Below, piece after piece: positions 43,416 through 54,538 of a stretch of 64,000 bases of DNA (its first letter is position 1; every line of letters begins with the position of its first letter). The stretch is from Prauserella cavernicola (GTDB taxonomy: Bacteria; Actinomycetota; Actinomycetes; Mycobacteriales; Pseudonocardiaceae): the NCBI RefSeq assembly GCF_016595675.1, contig NZ_JAENJH010000002.1:1-64000 (forward strand). The letters are read 5' to 3'. The position numbers and the translations under genes were made by a program. The notes beneath the pieces are model-generated. The model was not told the DNA's origin, searched no databases, and worked only from the letters and a program-made list of their open reading frames with translations.

Positions 43416-44480
43416 TTAGAGCTGCTCCGTCTCTGCGTAATCCTGGCCATCGTCGTGGCCAACTTCGGAAAGTCCGTCGGCGACGTCGCTTCCCCAGCCC
43501 TCACCGTCGTAGCTGGCCGCGGCGGCCGTCGGGTCGAACCCGGGCGGGCTGTCCTTCAGCGTGAGGCCGAGGCCGACGAGCTTCATCTTGACCTCGTCGA
43601 TCGACTTCGCGCCGAAGTTGCGGATGTCGAGCAGGTCGGCCTCGCTGCGCGAGACCAGCTCGCCGACCGTGTGGATTCCCTCGCGCTTGAGGCAGTTGTA
43701 GGACCGGACCGTGAGGTCCAGGTCCTCGATCGGCATCGCGTAGGCGGCGATGGTGTCCGCCTCCTGCGGCGACGGGCCGATCTCGATGCCCTCGGCGTCG
43801 ACGTTGAGCTCCCTGGCGAGACCGAAGAGCTCGACGAGCGTCTTACCGGCCGACGCGACGGCGTCCCTGGGCGTGATCGACGGCTTGGTCTCCACGTCCA
43901 GGATCAGCTTGTCGAAGTCGGTCCGCTGCTCGACACGAGTGGCCTCGACCTTGTAGGTCACCTTCAGCACCGGCGAGTAGATCGAGTCGACCGGGATCCG
44001 GCCGATCTCGGCGCCTGCCTGCTTGTTCTGCAGCGCGGGAACGTAGCCGCGGCCACGCTCGACGACGAGCTCGATCTCGAGCTTGCCCTTGCCGTTGAGG
44101 GAGGCGATGTGCAGGTCCGGGTTGTGCACGGTGACACCGGCCGGGGGCACGATGTCGGCCGCGGTGACCTCACCGGGGCCCTGCTTGCGCAGGTACATGG
44201 TGACCGGCTCGTCCTCCTCGGAGGACACCACGAGCTCCTTGAGGTTCAGGATGATCTCGGTGACGTCTTCCTTCACCCCCGGAACGGTGGTGAACTCGTG
44301 CAGGACGCCGTCGATACGGATGCTCGTGACCGCGGCACCCGGGATCGACGAGAGCAGCGTGCGCCGCAGCGAGTTGCCGAGCGTGTAGCCGAAGCCCGGC
44401 TCGAGCGGCTCGATGGTGAACCGGGAGCGAGTCTCGTTGACCGTCTCTTCGCCGAGAGACGGCCGCTGGGAAATCAGCAC
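43416..44480 (-). CDS. rpoA: DNA-directed RNA polymerase alpha subunit
   Basis: 354 residues. The start VLISQRP (GTG 44480, with AAGGAAA upstream) matches other actinobacterial RpoA (MLISQRP); the frame to 44549 is not used. The N-terminal assembly domain ([31 protein letters not shown]) and the C-terminal promoter-contact domain ([33 protein letters not shown]) are complete, and the protein ends in DYAETEQL as in mycobacteria. Confidence 0.98.
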   Translation of the reverse strand: MLISQRPSLGEETVNETRSRFTIEPLEPGFGYTLGNSLRRTLLSSIPGAAVTSIRIDGVLHEFTTVPGVKEDVTEIILNLKELVVSSEEDEPVTMYLRKQGPGEVTAADIVPPAGVTVHNPDLHIASLNGKGKLEIELVVERGRGYVPALQNKQAGAEIGRIPVDSIYSPVLKVTYKVEATRVEQRTDFDKLILDVETKPSITPRDAVASAGKTLVELFGLARELNVDAEGIEIGPSPQEADTIAAYAMPIEDLDLTVRSYNCLKREGIHTVGELVSRSEADLLDIRNFGAKSIDEVKMKLVGLGLTLKDSPPGFDPTAAAASYDGEGWGSDVADGLSEVGHDDGQDYAETEQL

Positions 44481-44598
44481 TTTCCTTCTTCCTTTCCTGC
44501 CGACGCCCGCCATATGACGCCGAAAGGTGTGGCGTAGGCGGCGGCGCACTCCACGGCGCCGCCGCCGGATCCGTGCCCGGACAGAGCCGGGACGCGGA

Positions 44599-45204
44599 TC
44601 ACTTCGAGTAGAACTCGACGATCAGCTGTTCCTGGACCGGAACCTCGATCTGCGCGCGCTCGGGCAGCTGGTGCACGAGGATGCGCAGGGTCGAGGGGAC
44701 GACCTGCAGCCACGCGGGGATGGGACGCTCGCCCATCGCCTCCTTGGCGGCCACGAACGGCAGCATCTGGAGCGACTTGGGCCGCACGTCGATGATGTCG
44801 AACTTGGACACCCGGAAGCTCGGGATGTTGACCTTCTGGCCGTTGACCACGAAGTGGCCGTGGCTGACCAGCTGGCGGGCCTGACGACGCGTCCGGGCGA
44901 GCCCGGCGCGGTAGACCACGTTGTCCAGCCTGGACTCGAGAATCTGCAGCAGGTTCTCGCCGGTCTTGCCTGCGCGGCGCGCGGCGTCCTCGTAGTAGCG
45001 CCGGAACTGGCGCTCGAGGATGCCGTAGGTGTAGCGAGCCTTCTGCTTCTCCTGAAGCTGAAGCAGGTACTCGCTCTCCTTGATCCGGCCACGGCCGTGC
45101 TGGCCGGGCGGGTAGGGGCGACGCTCGAAAGCCTGGTCGCCGCCAACGAGGTCAACCTTGAGGCGACGCGAGATGCGCGTCGCGGGGCCGGTGTAACGAG
45201 CCAT
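44599..45204 (-). CDS. rpsD: 30S ribosomal protein S4
   Basis: 201 residues with the S4 domain ([34 protein letters not shown]). It binds 16S rRNA early in assembly and in many bacteria represses its own operon. It lies between rpsK and rpoA in the alpha operon. No CxxC zinc site is visible in the N-terminal region (C-minus type). Confidence 0.98.
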   Translation of the reverse strand: MARYTGPATRISRRLKVDLVGGDQAFERRPYPPGQHGRGRIKESEYLLQLQEKQKARYTYGILERQFRRYYEDAARRAGKTGENLLQILESRLDNVVYRAGLARTRRQARQLVSHGHFVVNGQKVNIPSFRVSKFDIIDVRPKSLQMLPFVAAKEAMGERPIPAWLQVVPSTLRILVHQLPERAQIEVPVQEQLIVEFYSK

Positions 45205-45227
45205 GTGTGCTTACTCCTCCCCGTTCC

Positions 45228-45629
45228 TCAGACCCGGCGCCGCTTCGGCGGGCGGCAGCCGTTGTGAGGCTGCGGGGTCACGTCCTGGATGGTGCCGACC
45301 TCGAGGCCGGCGGCCTGCAGCGAGCGGATCGCGGTCTCCCGGCCGGAACCGGGACCCTTCACGAACACGTCGACCTTCTTCATGCCGTGCTCGGCGGCCT
45401 TGCGAGCAGCGTTCTCGGCGGCCATCTGCGCGGCGAACGGGGTGGACTTACGCGAGCCCTTGAACCCGACGTGGCCGGACGAGGCCCACGAGATCACCGC
45501 ACCGTTGGGGTCGGTGATCGAAATGATCGTGTTGTTGAACGTGCTCTTGATGTGGGCGTGCCCATGAGCAATATTCTTCTTTTCCTTGCGCCTGACCTTC
45601 TTGGCGCCGGTACGAGCCTTGGGAGGCAT
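45228..45629 (-). CDS. rpsK: 30S ribosomal protein S11
   Basis: 133 residues, starting [19 protein letters not shown] and with [33 protein letters not shown] and the basic end [16 protein letters not shown]11 forms the platform near the mRNA exit. It is 23 bases upstream of rpsD and about 200 bases after rpsM, a gap in which I see no gene. Confidence 0.98.
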   Translation of the reverse strand: MPPKARTGAKKVRRKEKKNIAHGHAHIKSTFNNTIISITDPNGAVISWASSGHVGFKGSRKSTPFAAQMAAENAARKAAEHGMKKVDVFVKGPGSGRETAIRSLQAAGLEVGTIQDVTPQPHNGCRPPKRRRV

Positions 45630-45831
45630 GTCTGGGTGCTTCTCCTCTACCGCGAGTTCTCTTGGTGGGCTGCTGCGGCCTCACGCTGCCCGCGCCGGAT
45701 CACGGAACCGGCATCGGTGTACAGCTGGCGCAGCGCCATCGGGCGGGCGTAAAGAGCCTTCGGCGAGACGCAGGAGGCGGTGCCACGGCGCTGGCTGGCG
45801 CCGATCTGCACGACCTTGTTGCCCCGGACGC

Positions 45832-46212
45832 TCACTTCTTGCCCGCCTTCTTCTTGCCGGCAACCGTCTTCTTCGGGCCCTTGCGGGTACGGGCGTTCGT
45901 CTTGGTGCGCTGCCCACGGACGGGCAGTCCGCGGCGCCACCGAAGACCCTCGTAACACCCGATCTCGATCTTGCGACGGATGTCGGCATTGACCTCGCGG
46001 CGGAGGTCACCCTCGACCTTGAAGTTCTCTTCGATGTAGTCCCGCAGCTTCGCGAGGTCGTCGTCGCTCAGGTCCTTCACGCGGGTGTCCGCGTTCAGCT
46101 CCGTCGCGGCGACGAGCTCCTTGGAGCGGGTACGGCCGACGCCGTAGATGTAGGTAAGCGCGATCTCCAACCGCTTTTCGCGGGGGAGGTCGACGCCAGC
46201 GAGTCGTGCCAT
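45832..46212 (-). CDS. rpsM: 30S ribosomal protein S13
   Basis: 126 residues; [24 protein letters not shown] start region, [20 protein letters not shown] and a lysine-rich tail. S13 contacts the head of the small subunit, the 50S bridge and P-site tRNA. Follows rpmJ in the alpha operon. Confidence 0.98.
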   Translation of the reverse strand: MARLAGVDLPREKRLEIALTYIYGVGRTRSKELVAATELNADTRVKDLSDDDLAKLRDYIEENFKVEGDLRREVNADIRRKIEIGCYEGLRWRRGLPVRGQRTKTNARTRKGPKKTVAGKKKAGKK

Positions 46213-46408
46213 TGGCGCGTGTGCTCCTTGTTAGTCGTCTCTCCAGGTCTGCTCCCCGTCCATCCCGGGACGACTCGCTGTCGTCCACCCGCTTTCGCGG
46301 GTGGTGTCCCGGCCCCGGCCTGAAGTCCGGGGGCGAACCGGGCCGTACGGCCCGGCAGGTGCGGGGAGGTATTGACGTGTCAAGCCACTCTGGAACGAGT
46401 GCTTGCGA

Positions 46409-46522
46409 TCAGCCCTGCCGCTGCTTGTGCCGCAGGTTGTCGCAGATCACCATGATCCGGCCGTGCCGGCGGACGATCTGGCACTTGTCGCAGATCTTCT
46501 TGACGCTCGGTTTGACCTTCAC
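46409..46522 (-). CDS. rpmJ: 50S ribosomal protein L36
   Basis: A 37-residue basic protein found by eye: [19 protein letters not shown] followed by an [10 protein letters not shown] segment and RHKQRQG. The four-ligand zinc ribbon is C-x2-C ... C plus His, so this is the zinc-binding form. GTG 46522 has CAGGAGAC directly upstream. It sits between infA and rpsM as in most bacteria. Confidence 0.97.
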   Translation of the reverse strand: MKVKPSVKKICDKCQIVRRHGRIMVICDNLRHKQRQG

Positions 46523-46601
46523 GTCTCCTGCTTTCCTGCTCGTGCTGAGTTGCTGCGCGCCCAACGGCAGGGGCGGTCAACCCCTGCCACGCTCTCCGTG
46601 A

Positions 46602-46823
46602 TCACTTGTAGCGGTAGACGATGCGACCACGGGACAAGTCGTAGGGCGAAAGCTCCACGACAACCCTGTCCTCAGGCAGAATGCGGATGTAGTGCTGCCG
46701 CATCTTGCCGCTGATGTGGGCTAGGACCTTGTGGCCGTTCTCCAACTCGACGCGAAACATCGCGTTGGGAAGCGGCTCGATCACGCGGCCTTCGACCTCG
46801 ATGGCCCCGTCTTTCTTCGCCAT
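46602..46823 (-). CDS. infA: Translation initiation factor IF-1
   Basis: 73 residues, a single OB-fold domain: [40 protein letters not shown], ending [10 protein letters not shown]-1 occupies the A site during initiation. ATG 46823 has GGAGG five bases upstream. It begins the infA-rpmJ-rpsM-rpsK-rpsD-rpoA-rplQ group. Confidence 0.98.
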   Translation of the reverse strand: MAKKDGAIEVEGRVIEPLPNAMFRVELENGHKVLAHISGKMRQHYIRILPEDRVVVELSPYDLSRGRIVYRYK

Positions 46824-47155
46824 ATCCTCCGCGTTTCGTGATTGGTTGAGCGATGAGTGCTTACTGGACCGGCACGCACGCCACCCCGACTCCAATGCCC
46901 CAGGAACAACAGTGCATTTCACAAGCGCGATGGAATCGACGTGATGGGCACGCCAGCTAGATAGTCTACGCACCCTGTGTCAAGGTCCCCAATCGGGGGC
47001 CACTTGTGGTAGGAGCGCGACGACGAGCTGTCGCACGCTGTCAATGATAACACCGTCACCAGAGCACTCCGGCGAGCGAGAAAAGTCGCTGACCAGGTGA
47101 AACGCGAAGGGCAGAAATTCCGTCGCCGTAGCCGGCGGAGCGGGCCGTCGCCCGG
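46824..47155 (-). promoter_or_regulatory. Promoter/leader region upstream of infA
   Basis: No gene is seen in this 332-base gap between map and infA. On the minus strand a TTGACA hexamer (46978-46983) is followed by TAGACTATCTA (46958-46968), an AT-rich patch in high-GC DNA about 140 bases before infA. The spacing is short for a standard sigma-70 promoter, so the exact -10 is uncertain. Confidence 0.4.
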
Positions 47156-47980
47156 TCAGGCGGTTTCGGGGGCGGTCAGCACCCAGGGGCCGTCGGCGGT
47201 CACCGCGACGGTGTGCTCCCAGTGCGCGGCGCGCGAACCATCGCCGGTCACGACCGTCCAGCCGTCGTCCAGCTCGAGGGTCTCGGCGGAGCCGCCGGTC
47301 AGCATCGGCTCGATGGCCAGAGCCATGCCGGTCTTGAGCACCGGGCCCTTGCCCGGCTTGCCCACGTTGGGCAGGAACGGGTCCATGTGCATCTCACTGC
47401 CGATGCCGTGGCCGCCGTACTCGACGATCATCCCGTAGTCGATGCCGTCGGTCTCGGAAGCCTGCAGCGCCGCCGACTCCACGGCGAACGAGATGTCGGT
47501 CAGCCGCGCGCCGGGACGGACCGCCTCGACGCCGGCCCACATCGCGGCTTCGGTGGCTGCCGACAGCTTGCGATCGGTCTCCGCCACGTCACCGACGGCG
47601 ATCGTGACCGCGGAATCCCCGTGCCAGCCGTTCAGGATCGCGCCGCAGTCGACCGACAGCAGGTCGCCCTCCGACAGCGTCGGGGATGCGGACGGGATGC
47701 CGTGCACGATCTGCTCGTTCAGCGACGCGCAGATCGACGCGGGAAACCCGTGGTAGCCCTTGAACGAGGGAACAGCGTCGGCGTCGCGGATGGTCTGCTC
47801 GGCGAGCTCGTCCAGCTCGGCCGTGCTCACACCCGGCTTGGCGGCCTCGGTGACCAGCGCGAGAGTGCGGGCCACGACCAGGCCCGCCTCCCGCATGGCC
47901 TCCAGCTCGCCACGGGTCTTGATCTCGATCCGATCGCCGCGGCGCAACCACCGCGGCACCCGAAGACCGCGCAGGTTCAC
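47156..47980 (-). CDS. map: Methionine aminopeptidase, type I
   Basis: A 274-residue dinuclear metalloprotease that removes the initiator methionine. Ligand regions are visible: the substrate histidine in [36 protein letters not shown] (Asp ligands), [11 protein letters not shown] (His) and ALAIEPML (Glu). GTG 47980 makes a GTGA overlap with the adk stop, giving a secY-adk-map operon coupled gene to gene. Confidence 0.97.
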   Translation of the reverse strand: MNLRGLRVPRWLRRGDRIEIKTRGELEAMREAGLVVARTLALVTEAAKPGVSTAELDELAEQTIRDADAVPSFKGYHGFPASICASLNEQIVHGIPSASPTLSEGDLLSVDCGAILNGWHGDSAVTIAVGDVAETDRKLSAATEAAMWAGVEAVRPGARLTDISFAVESAALQASETDGIDYGMIVEYGGHGIGSEMHMDPFLPNVGKPGKGPVLKTGMALAIEPMLTGGSAETLELDDGWTVVTGDGSRAAHWEHTVAVTADGPWVLTAPETA

Positions 47981-48531
47981 GAGTTCCGGCCGAGCGCGTC
48001 CAGCACGCGCGAGGACACCTCGTCGATACCGCCGACCCCGTCGACGGTCACCAGGATGTCGGCGTAGTGGTCGAGCAACGGAGCCGTCTCCGAGCGGTAC
48101 ACCTGCTGACGACGACGGATGACGTCCTCGGTGTCGTCGGCACGGCCACGGCCGAGCAGCCGCTCGACCAGCACGTCCTCGGGCACCTGGAGCTCGATCA
48201 CCGCGTCTAGCGGGGAGTCGACCTGTGCCAGCATCTCCGCGAGCACCTCGGCCTGCTTGGTGTTGCGCGGAAAGCCGTCGAGCAGGAAACCGGTCTTCAC
48301 GTCCGGCTCCGCCAGCCGCTCGCGCACCATCTCGTTGGTCACCGCGTCGGGCACCAGCTCGCCGGAGTCGAGGTAGCGCTTCGCCTCCTGGCCGAGCGGC
48401 GTCTGCTCCCCCACGTGAGCCCGAAACAGGTCACCCGTGGAGATGTGCGGAACTCCGAGCCGCTCGGACAGAGCCACAGCCTGCGTGCCCTTACCCGCAC
48501 CGGGCGGACCAACGAGAACCACACGCGTCAT
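47977..48531 (-). CDS. adk: Adenylate kinase
   Basis: 184 residues; P-loop [26 protein letters not shown], and [17 protein letters not shown]. This is the short form with a small LID loop (no zinc finger), as in M. tuberculosis. Interconverts ATP, AMP and ADP. Its ATG overlaps the secY stop (ATGA). Confidence 0.98.
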   Translation of the reverse strand: MTRVVLVGPPGAGKGTQAVALSERLGVPHISTGDLFRAHVGEQTPLGQEAKRYLDSGELVPDAVTNEMVRERLAEPDVKTGFLLDGFPRNTKQAEVLAEMLAQVDSPLDAVIELQVPEDVLVERLLGRGRADDTEDVIRRRQQVYRSETAPLLDHYADILVTVDGVGGIDEVSSRVLDALGRNS

Positions 48532-49835
48532 CGGAGGAACCCTTCGTAGTTGCGCTGCATGAGCTGGCTTTCGATCTGCTTCACGGTGTCGAGTCCGACA
48601 CCGACCATGATCAGCACAGCCGTGCCGCCGAACGGGAAGTTCTGGTTCTGTCCCTGGCCGGTGAGAGACAGGAAGAAGTTGGGCAGGATCGCCACGATGC
48701 CGAGATAGATCGACCCAGGCAGGGTGATCCGGCTGAGTACGAAGCTCAGGTACTCGGCCGTCGGGCGACCGGGCCTGATGCCCGGGATGAACCCGCCGAA
48801 CTTCTTCATCTCCTCAGCACGTTCGTCAACGTTGAAGGTGATGGTGATGTAGAAGTACGTGAAGAAGATGATCAACGCGAAGTACGAGACGATGTGCACC
48901 CAGCTCGACTGGTCGACCAGGTACGTCTGCAGGAACCGCTGCCAGCCGGAGGCCTGGTTCGGGTCACCGACGAGCCTGCCGATCAGGTCGGGCAGGTAGA
49001 GCAGCGACGACGCGAAGATGACCGGGATGACACCCGCCTGGTTCACCTTGATCGGCAGGTAGGTCGACGTTCCGCCGTACATGCGGCGGCCGACCATGCG
49101 CTTGGCGTACTGCACCGGGATCCGGCGCTGACCCTGCTCCACGAAAATGACGCTCGCGATGATCGCCAGCGCGAGGATGCAGACGAAGAAGAAGACCAGC
49201 CCGCCCTGGCTGCTCAGGATGTTCGCACCCTCGGCGGGGATCTGAGCGGCGATGTTCAGGAAGATCAGCAGCGACATGCCGTTGCCGACGCCGCGCTCGG
49301 TGATGAGCTCGCCGAGCCACATCATCACGGCGGTACCGGCGGTCATCGTCAGGACGGTGATCGCCAGTGTGGCGACGGTGTTGTCCGGGAAGACCGGCTG
49401 GTCGCAGTCACCGAAGAGCTGGCCACGGTCGGCGAGCGCGATGACACCGGTCGCCTGCAGGACCGCGAGAGCGATCGTCAGGTACCGGGTGTACTGCGTC
49501 AGCTTCGCCTGGCCGGACTGCCCCTCCTTCTTCAGCTCCTCGAAGCGCGGGATGACCACGGTGAGCAACTGAACGATGATGCTCGCCGTGATGTAGGGCA
49601 TGATGCCCGTCGCGAAAATCGAGAGCTGTAGGAGCGCCCCACCGCTGAACAGGTTCAGCAGCGAGAAGATGTTCTGGTTTTCGACTTGCGCCTGACAGGC
49701 CTGAACATTCGGGTACGACACCCCGGGCGCTGGAATGACCGCACCGATCCGGTACACGGCCACGACCATCAGCGTGAACAGGATCTTCTTGCGCAGGTCC
49801 GGCGTCGCGAGAGCCGAGCGGAAGGCGCTGAGCAC
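48528..49835 (-). CDS. secY: Protein translocase subunit SecY
   Basis: 435 residues with ten predicted membrane helices and SecY segments [51 protein letters not shown] and [17 protein letters not shown]. It forms the Sec export channel. GTG 49835 is used because GAGGAGGT lies 7 bases upstream; the longer frame to 49949 is not supported. First gene of secY-adk-map. Confidence 0.97.
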   Translation of the reverse strand: MLSAFRSALATPDLRKKILFTLMVVAVYRIGAVIPAPGVSYPNVQACQAQVENQNIFSLLNLFSGGALLQLSIFATGIMPYITASIIVQLLTVVIPRFEELKKEGQSGQAKLTQYTRYLTIALAVLQATGVIALADRGQLFGDCDQPVFPDNTVATLAITVLTMTAGTAVMMWLGELITERGVGNGMSLLIFLNIAAQIPAEGANILSSQGGLVFFFVCILALAIIASVIFVEQGQRRIPVQYAKRMVGRRMYGGTSTYLPIKVNQAGVIPVIFASSLLYLPDLIGRLVGDPNQASGWQRFLQTYLVDQSSWVHIVSYFALIIFFTYFYITITFNVDERAEEMKKFGGFIPGIRPGRPTAEYLSFVLSRITLPGSIYLGIVAILPNFFLSLTGQGQNQNFPFGGTAVLIMVGVGLDTVKQIESQLMQRNYEGFLR

Positions 49836-50019
49836 GCGGGGGACCTCCTCGGCGTCGCCGGTGATCAACCGACGAACGGCTTGGCCGGCACTGGGACCGG
49901 CTGGACACACTGTCACTGGCGGGCAAGCCAGGAACGCTTCGGGGCACACCTGTCCCGCAGCGTGTCGACGACTCTAACAGCCTTGCTCGACGTGCCCTCA
50001 TGTAGTGCGGCTTAATGCC

Positions 50020-50649
50020 TCATCTGACCGAGGTCGCTAGCGCTCCCGCCATCCCGAGCAGCACGATACCGGTACCGCGATCGACGTTGCGCCGCGCCCG
50101 GGCGGACAAAGCGGCCGCTCGGGCCACGGCACCGACGCCCACGTAGACAGTGCCCGCGAGGAACTCCGCCAGCAGGTAACAGATGCCGAGCAGCGTCACC
50201 TGCCAGCTCACGGGGCCGTGCGTGTTATCGACGAACTGCGGCACGAACGCGGTGAAGACCAGCACCGCCTTGGGGTTGGTGATGGCGACCAGGAACTCCT
50301 TGCGCACGAGCGGCCACACCGGCAGCGGCTCGCCGGCGTCGGTGGGCAGCGAGGGCCTGCCGCCGTGGCGGAAGGTGCTCACGAGGAGGCTGCCGCCGAG
50401 CCACACCAGGTAGGCCACACCGATCCACTTGATGACCGTGAGCGCCACCTCGGAGGCTGCCAGCACCTGACCGAGCCCGATGGCCACCGCGGCGACCATG
50501 AGCGAGAACGCCGCGAGCCTGCCCCCGAGCCCCGCCAGCGCCTTGGCGAGCCCGTGGCGCATGCCGTGGTGCAGGCCGAGCAGATTGTTCGCGCCGGGCG
50601 TCAGCGCGATGAACAGAGCGGCCCCGAAGAACACCAGTAGCCAGGTCAC
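50020..50649 (-). CDS. LysE/RhtB-family amino acid exporter
   Basis: A 209-residue inner-membrane protein with six hydrophobic segments and family-typical FFGAALFIALTPGANNLL, LVRKEFLVAITNPKAVLVF and ARAAALSARARR. LysE-type proteins export amino acids or related metabolites; the substrate here is unknown. GTG 50649 begins the hydrophobic N-terminus; GGAGG abuts it too closely to be a normal binding site, so the transcript may be leaderless. It is inserted between rplO and secY, behind the rplO terminator. Confidence 0.88.
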   Translation of the reverse strand: MTWLLVFFGAALFIALTPGANNLLGLHHGMRHGLAKALAGLGGRLAAFSLMVAAVAIGLGQVLAASEVALTVIKWIGVAYLVWLGGSLLVSTFRHGGRPSLPTDAGEPLPVWPLVRKEFLVAITNPKAVLVFTAFVPQFVDNTHGPVSWQVTLLGICYLLAEFLAGTVYVGVGAVARAAALSARARRNVDRGTGIVLLGMAGALATSVR

Positions 50650-50679
50650 CCTCCGAAAGTATCGGGGAGGGCAAACAGA

Positions 50680-50721
50680 AAAACGGCCCGCCGGGTTCCG
50701 AAGAACCTGGCGGGCCGTTTT
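50680..50721. terminator. Terminator after rplO
   Basis: Nineteen-base arms (50680-50698 with 50703-50721, AAAACGGCCCGCC core) with a single G-T mismatch, and T-runs on both sides, TTTTTCTGTTT on the minus strand. It closes the S10-spc ribosomal operon before the LysE gene. Confidence 0.92.
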
Positions 50722-50738
50722 CAGCCGTCGAGCGGGAT

Positions 50739-51182
50739 TCACGCCGTGGTGGCGCTACCCCCGGCGGCTTCGAGCTTCTCCTTGGCGCTGGCCGAGAAGG
50801 CGTCGGCGGTGACGTCGAGCTTCACGCCCTCGAGGTCACCGGTGCCGAGCACCTTGACGAGCTGGTTCTTGCGAACCAGGCCGCGGGCGACGAGCTCCTC
50901 CTTGCCGACCTTGCCACCGTCGGCGAAGACGCGGGCGATGTCGCCCACGTTCACCGGCTGGTACTCGGTGCGGAAGCGGTTCTTGAAGCCACGCAGCTTC
51001 GGCAGCCGCATGTGGATGGGCATCTGCCCACCCTCGAAGCCGACGGGCACGTTCTTCCGGGCCTTGGTGCCCTTCGTACCGCGACCGGCGGTCTTGCCCT
51101 TGGAACCCTCACCACGACCGACGCGGATCTTGTCGCGCTTGGCGCCCGGGGCGGGCCTGAGGTGGTGGATCTTGATGGCCAT
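50739..51182 (-). CDS. rplO: 50S ribosomal protein L15
   Basis: 147 residues: [30 protein letters not shown] and [20 protein letters not shown]. Binds 23S rRNA in a late assembly step. Its ATG overlaps the rpmD stop by one base (TAATG). Confidence 0.98.
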   Translation of the reverse strand: MAIKIHHLRPAPGAKRDKIRVGRGEGSKGKTAGRGTKGTKARKNVPVGFEGGQMPIHMRLPKLRGFKNRFRTEYQPVNVGDIARVFADGGKVGKEELVARGLVRKNQLVKVLGTGDLEGVKLDVTADAFSASAKEKLEAAGGSATTA

Positions 51183-51364
51183 TACTTGACCTCCTCCACA
51201 GTCACCAGGTGCCGGACCGTGTGGATGAGCCCACGGTTCTGGGGGGTGTCATCCCGGACCACGGACTGCCGGATCTTGCGCAGTCCGAGGGTGCGCAGCG
51301 ACGCCCGGTGGTTCTGCTTGGTACCGATCGTGCTCTTGATCTGGGTGACCTTCAGCTGCGCCAT
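51182..51364 (-). CDS. rpmD: 50S ribosomal protein L30
   Basis: 60 residues; [39 protein letters not shown] and [12 protein letters not shown], the complete short bacterial L30. ATG 51364 follows the rpsE stop by 1 base. Confidence 0.97.
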   Translation of the reverse strand: MAQLKVTQIKSTIGTKQNHRASLRTLGLRKIRQSVVRDDTPQNRGLIHTVRHLVTVEEVK

Positions 51365-51365
51365 G

Positions 51366-52001
51366 TCAGACCCCCTGGCCCGCACGCTGACGCAGCATCC
51401 TGGCCGGCGCCACGTCCTCGAGCGGCAGGCCACGGCGAGCCGCGACCTCCTCGGGACGCTGCAGGTCCTTCAGGGCCCGCACGGTCGCGTGCACGATGTT
51501 GATCGCGTTGTCGCTGCCGAGCGACTTCGACAGCACGTCGTGCACTCCGGCGCACTCCAGCACGGCACGCACCGGGCCACCGGCGATGACACCGGTACCG
51601 GCGCTGGCCGGACGCAGGAGCACCACACCGGCGGCCTCCTCACCCTGAACCGGGTGAGGAATGGTGCCGGCGATGCGAGGCACGCGGAAGAAGTTCTTCT
51701 TCGCTTCCTCGACGCCCTTGGCGATGGCCGCGGGAACTTCCTTGGCCTTGCCGTAACCGACGCCGACCTGACCGTCGCCGTCACCGACGACGACCAGCGC
51801 GGTGAAGCTGAAGCGACGACCACCCTTGACCACCTTGGCCACGCGGTTGATCGCTACGACGCGCTCGAGGTGCGGGGTCTTGTCCTGGGCCGCCCCGCCA
51901 CGGCCACCGTCACGACGGTCCCTGCGGTCCCTGCCGCCACCGCGCTCGCGGTCGCCGCCGGGTCCGCCCTGGCCGCCGGATTGCCGCGTACGTCCCGGCA
52001 T
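51366..52001 (-). CDS. rpsE: 30S ribosomal protein S5
   Basis: 211 residues. The S5 core begins at [20 protein letters not shown], with [12 protein letters not shown] and [14 protein letters not shown]. The first 40 residues are a Gly/Arg/Asp-rich extension common in actinomycetes. ATG 52001 has GAAGGAA upstream; the frame to 52157 overlaps rplR and is rejected. Confidence 0.97.
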   Translation of the reverse strand: MPGRTRQSGGQGGPGGDRERGGGRDRRDRRDGGRGGAAQDKTPHLERVVAINRVAKVVKGGRRFSFTALVVVGDGDGQVGVGYGKAKEVPAAIAKGVEEAKKNFFRVPRIAGTIPHPVQGEEAAGVVLLRPASAGTGVIAGGPVRAVLECAGVHDVLSKSLGSDNAINIVHATVRALKDLQRPEEVAARRGLPLEDVAPARMLRQRAGQGV

Positions 52002-52035
52002 CAGGCGTTCCTTCCGTTCTCGAACTTGTTCACTG

Positions 52036-52434
52036 TCAGAACTCCAACCCCGCCTCGCGGGCGGCGTCGGCCAGTGCGGCGATCCGGCCGTGGTAGGCGT
52101 TGCCACCCCGGTCGAACACCGCCTTGGAGATGCCAGCCTCCTTGGCGCGAGCCGCAACGAGCTCGCCGACCTTGGCGGCCTTGGCCTTCTTGTCGCCGTC
52201 CAGCGTGCGGACGTCCGCCTCGAGGGTGGACGCCGACGCCAGGGTGTGGCCCGTGATGTCGTCGATCATCTGCACGACGATGTGTCGCGAGGACCGCTTC
52301 ACGGACATCCGCGGCCTGGCCGCCGTGCCGTCGATCTTCTTGCGCAGCCGGGCGTGCCGACGAACCTTGCCAGCGCGACGGCGGGTGGAGATGTCCTTGC
52401 CGACCGGCTTGCGCTTGGTCACCGTTTCGCTCAT
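52036..52434 (-). CDS. rplR: 50S ribosomal protein L18
   Basis: 132 residues with [32 protein letters not shown] and [27 protein letters not shown] (C-terminal 5S-binding region). ATG 52434 is preferred; a GTG two codons upstream overlaps the rplF stop and is possible. Confidence 0.96.
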   Translation of the reverse strand: MSETVTKRKPVGKDISTRRRAGKVRRHARLRKKIDGTAARPRMSVKRSSRHIVVQMIDDITGHTLASASTLEADVRTLDGDKKAKAAKVGELVAARAKEAGISKAVFDRGGNAYHGRIAALADAAREAGLEF

Positions 52435-52436
52435 GA

Positions 52437-52976
52437 TCACTTACCCGTCTTTCCGACCTTGCGACGGATGCGCTCACCCTCGTAGCGCAGGCCCTTGCCC
52501 TTGTAGGGGTCGGGGCGACGCAGCTTGCGAATGACCGCCGCGATCTGGCCGACCTTCTGCTTGTCGATTCCGGAGACCGAGAACCGGGTGGGGTTCTCCA
52601 CCGTGAAGGTGATGCCCTCCGGGGCCTTGATCAGCACCGGGTGGCTGTAGCCGAGAGCGAACTCGAGGTCCGAGCCCTTGGCCTGCACGCGGTAACCGAC
52701 CCCGTGGATCTCCATCTTCTTCTCGTAACCGTCGCTGACGCCCACGACGAGGTTGTTCACCAGCGTCCGAGTGAGACCGTGCAGCGAGCGGCTCTCCCGC
52801 TCGTCGTCCGGCCGCTTCACCGCGAGCACGCCGTCTTCGTCGCGCTCGACCGTGATGGGCTCAGGAACAGTGTGCTCGAGGGTGCCCTTGGGCCCCTTGA
52901 CCGTGACGTGCTGCCCGTCGATGGTCACGTCAACCCCGGAGGGGACGGTGATCGGCAGCTTTCCGATGCGTGACAT
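52437..52976 (-). CDS. rplF: 50S ribosomal protein L6
   Basis: 179 residues: [54 protein letters not shown] and the basic end [20 protein letters not shown]. Two alpha/beta repeats of the L6 fold are complete. It binds near the sarcin-ricin loop. Confidence 0.98.
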   Translation of the reverse strand: MSRIGKLPITVPSGVDVTIDGQHVTVKGPKGTLEHTVPEPITVERDEDGVLAVKRPDDERESRSLHGLTRTLVNNLVVGVSDGYEKKMEIHGVGYRVQAKGSDLEFALGYSHPVLIKAPEGITFTVENPTRFSVSGIDKQKVGQIAAVIRKLRRPDPYKGKGLRYEGERIRRKVGKTGK

Positions 52977-52991
52977 GCCAGTCCCCCTCCC

Positions 52992-53390
52992 TTACCAGAC
53001 GTAGGCGAGGACTTCGCCGCCCACGCCGTTGCGCTTGCACTGCCGGTCGGTCTGCAGGCCGGACGACGTCGAGATGATCGCGACGCCGAGCCCGCCGAGC
53101 ACGTTGGGCAGAGTGGTCGATTTTGCGTACACCCGCAGACCGGGCTTGGACACCCGCCGGAGGCCGGCGATGCTGCGCTCCCGGTTCGGGCCGTACTTCA
53201 GCTCGACGATCAGGTTCTTGTGCTTCTCACCGGGCTCGACCCGGTGGTCCGAGATGTAGCCCTCGCGCTTGAGGATCTCGGCGATGTTCGTCTTGATCTT
53301 CGAGTGGGGAAGCACGACCTCGTCGTGGTACGCCGAGTTCGCGTTACGCAGACGAGTGAGGAAGTCTGCGATCGGGTCGGTCATCGTCAT
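52992..53390 (-). CDS. rpsH: 30S ribosomal protein S8
   Basis: 132 residues: [46 protein letters not shown] and the conserved end GGEVLAYVW. Binds helix 21 of 16S rRNA and is the spc-operon repressor in E. coli. Follows rpsN by 74 bases. Confidence 0.98.
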   Translation of the reverse strand: MTMTDPIADFLTRLRNANSAYHDEVVLPHSKIKTNIAEILKREGYISDHRVEPGEKHKNLIVELKYGPNRERSIAGLRRVSKPGLRVYAKSTTLPNVLGGLGVAIISTSSGLQTDRQCKRNGVGGEVLAYVW

Positions 53391-53464
53391 GGTGACCTGT
53401 CAACCTTTCTCGCCCTGGTTCCCCGGGCGGGGCCTGTGGCGAAGTGGGAGTCGGTAAGAAGCCT

Positions 53465-53650
53465 TCACCAGCTGGACTTGCTGACGCCGGGGAGCTGGCC
53501 GGCGTGGGCCATCTCCCGCAGGCAGATCCTGCACAGTCCGAACTTGCGGTAGACCGAGTGCGGCCTGCCGCAACGCTGGCAGCGGGTGTAGGCGCGCACC
53601 TTGAACTTCGGCTTGCGGGCGGCCTTGGCGATCAGAGCTTTCTTGGCCAT
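53465..53650 (-). CDS. rpsN: 30S ribosomal protein S14, zinc-binding type
   Basis: 61 residues: [20 protein letters not shown], then RCQRCGRPH and [17 protein letters not shown]. Both CxxC pairs of the zinc ribbon are present, so this is the short S14 type Z housekeeping form. ATG 53650 lies 4 bases after the rplE stop; the frame to 53830 overlaps rplE. Confidence 0.98.
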   Translation of the reverse strand: MAKKALIAKAARKPKFKVRAYTRCQRCGRPHSVYRKFGLCRICLREMAHAGQLPGVSKSSW

Positions 53651-53654
53651 CGGC

Positions 53655-54224
53655 TCAGTTCTCCTTGAACGGGAAGCCGAGCTTGCGCAGCAGCGCCCGG
53701 CCCTCGTCGTCGCTCGTGGCGGTGGTGACGACCGTGACGTCCATGCCGCGCGGGCGGTCAATGGAGTCAGGGTTGATCTCGTGGAACATCGACTGCTCGG
53801 AAAGTCCGAACGTGTAGTTGCCGTTGCCATCGAACTGCTTGCCCGAGAGTCCGCGGAAGTCGCGGATACGGGGCAGCGCGATGGTCAGCAGCCGGTCCAG
53901 GAACTCCCACATGCGGTCGCCGCGCAGCGTCACGCGCGCACCGATCGGCTGGCCCTCGCGCAGCTTGAACTGGGCGATGGACTTGCGGGCCCTGCGCACC
54001 TCCGGCTTCTGGCCGGTGATGGTGGCCAGGTCGCGGATGGCGCCTTCGATCAGCTTGCTGTCGCGAGCGGCGTCTCCGACGCCCATGTTCACCACGACCT
54101 TGACCACACCGGGAATCTGGTGCGGGTTGGCGTAGGAGAACTCCTCGTTCAGCTGAACCTTGATCTCTTCGCGGTAGCGGGTCTTCAACCGCGGCGTCGG
54201 GTATGTCGTCTCAGCGGTGGTCAT
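53655..54224 (-). CDS. rplE: 50S ribosomal protein L5
   Basis: 189 residues: [62 protein letters not shown] and [10 protein letters not shown]. It binds 5S rRNA and contacts P-site tRNA. The ATG overlaps the rplX stop by one base. Confidence 0.98.
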   Translation of the reverse strand: MTTAETTYPTPRLKTRYREEIKVQLNEEFSYANPHQIPGVVKVVVNMGVGDAARDSKLIEGAIRDLATITGQKPEVRRARKSIAQFKLREGQPIGARVTLRGDRMWEFLDRLLTIALPRIRDFRGLSGKQFDGNGNYTFGLSEQSMFHEINPDSIDRPRGMDVTVVTTATSDDEGRALLRKLGFPFKEN

Positions 54225-54538
54225 CAGATGTCCTTGCCCGTCCTGCGCGAGATACGCACCTTCTTGCCGTCCTCGCCAATCCGGTGGCCCACCCTGGTCG
54301 GCTTGCCGTCCGAGTCCACGACCATCACGTTCGAGACGTGGATGGGGGCCTCCTGGGTGACGATTCCACCGGACTGGGCACCGCGCTGGGTCTGGGTGAT
54401 CCGGGTGTGCTTCTTGATCCGGTTCACGCCCTCGACCAGAACGCGCTGCCGCTCCGGGTAGGCCTGGATGACCTTGCCCTTCGCACCCTTGTCCTTGCCG
54501 GCGATGACGAGGACGGTGTCGCCCTTCTTCACCTTCAT
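54224..54538 (-). CDS. rplX: 50S ribosomal protein L24
   Basis: 104 residues with the KOW motif [20 protein letters not shown] and [18 protein letters not shown]. Starts assembly of the 50S subunit at the 5' end of 23S rRNA. Directly adjoins rplN with no intergenic base. Confidence 0.98.
   Translation of the reverse strand: MKVKKGDTVLVIAGKDKGAKGKVIQAYPERQRVLVEGVNRIKKHTRITQTQRGAQSGGIVTQEAPIHVSNVMVVDSDGKPTRVGHRIGEDGKKVRISRRTGKDI

Noticed and set aside
46958-46983. A confident sigma-70 promoter for infA
   Set aside because: TTGACA and the AT-rich patch are there, but the spacing to any -10-like hexamer is too short, so it is only listed as a candidate.
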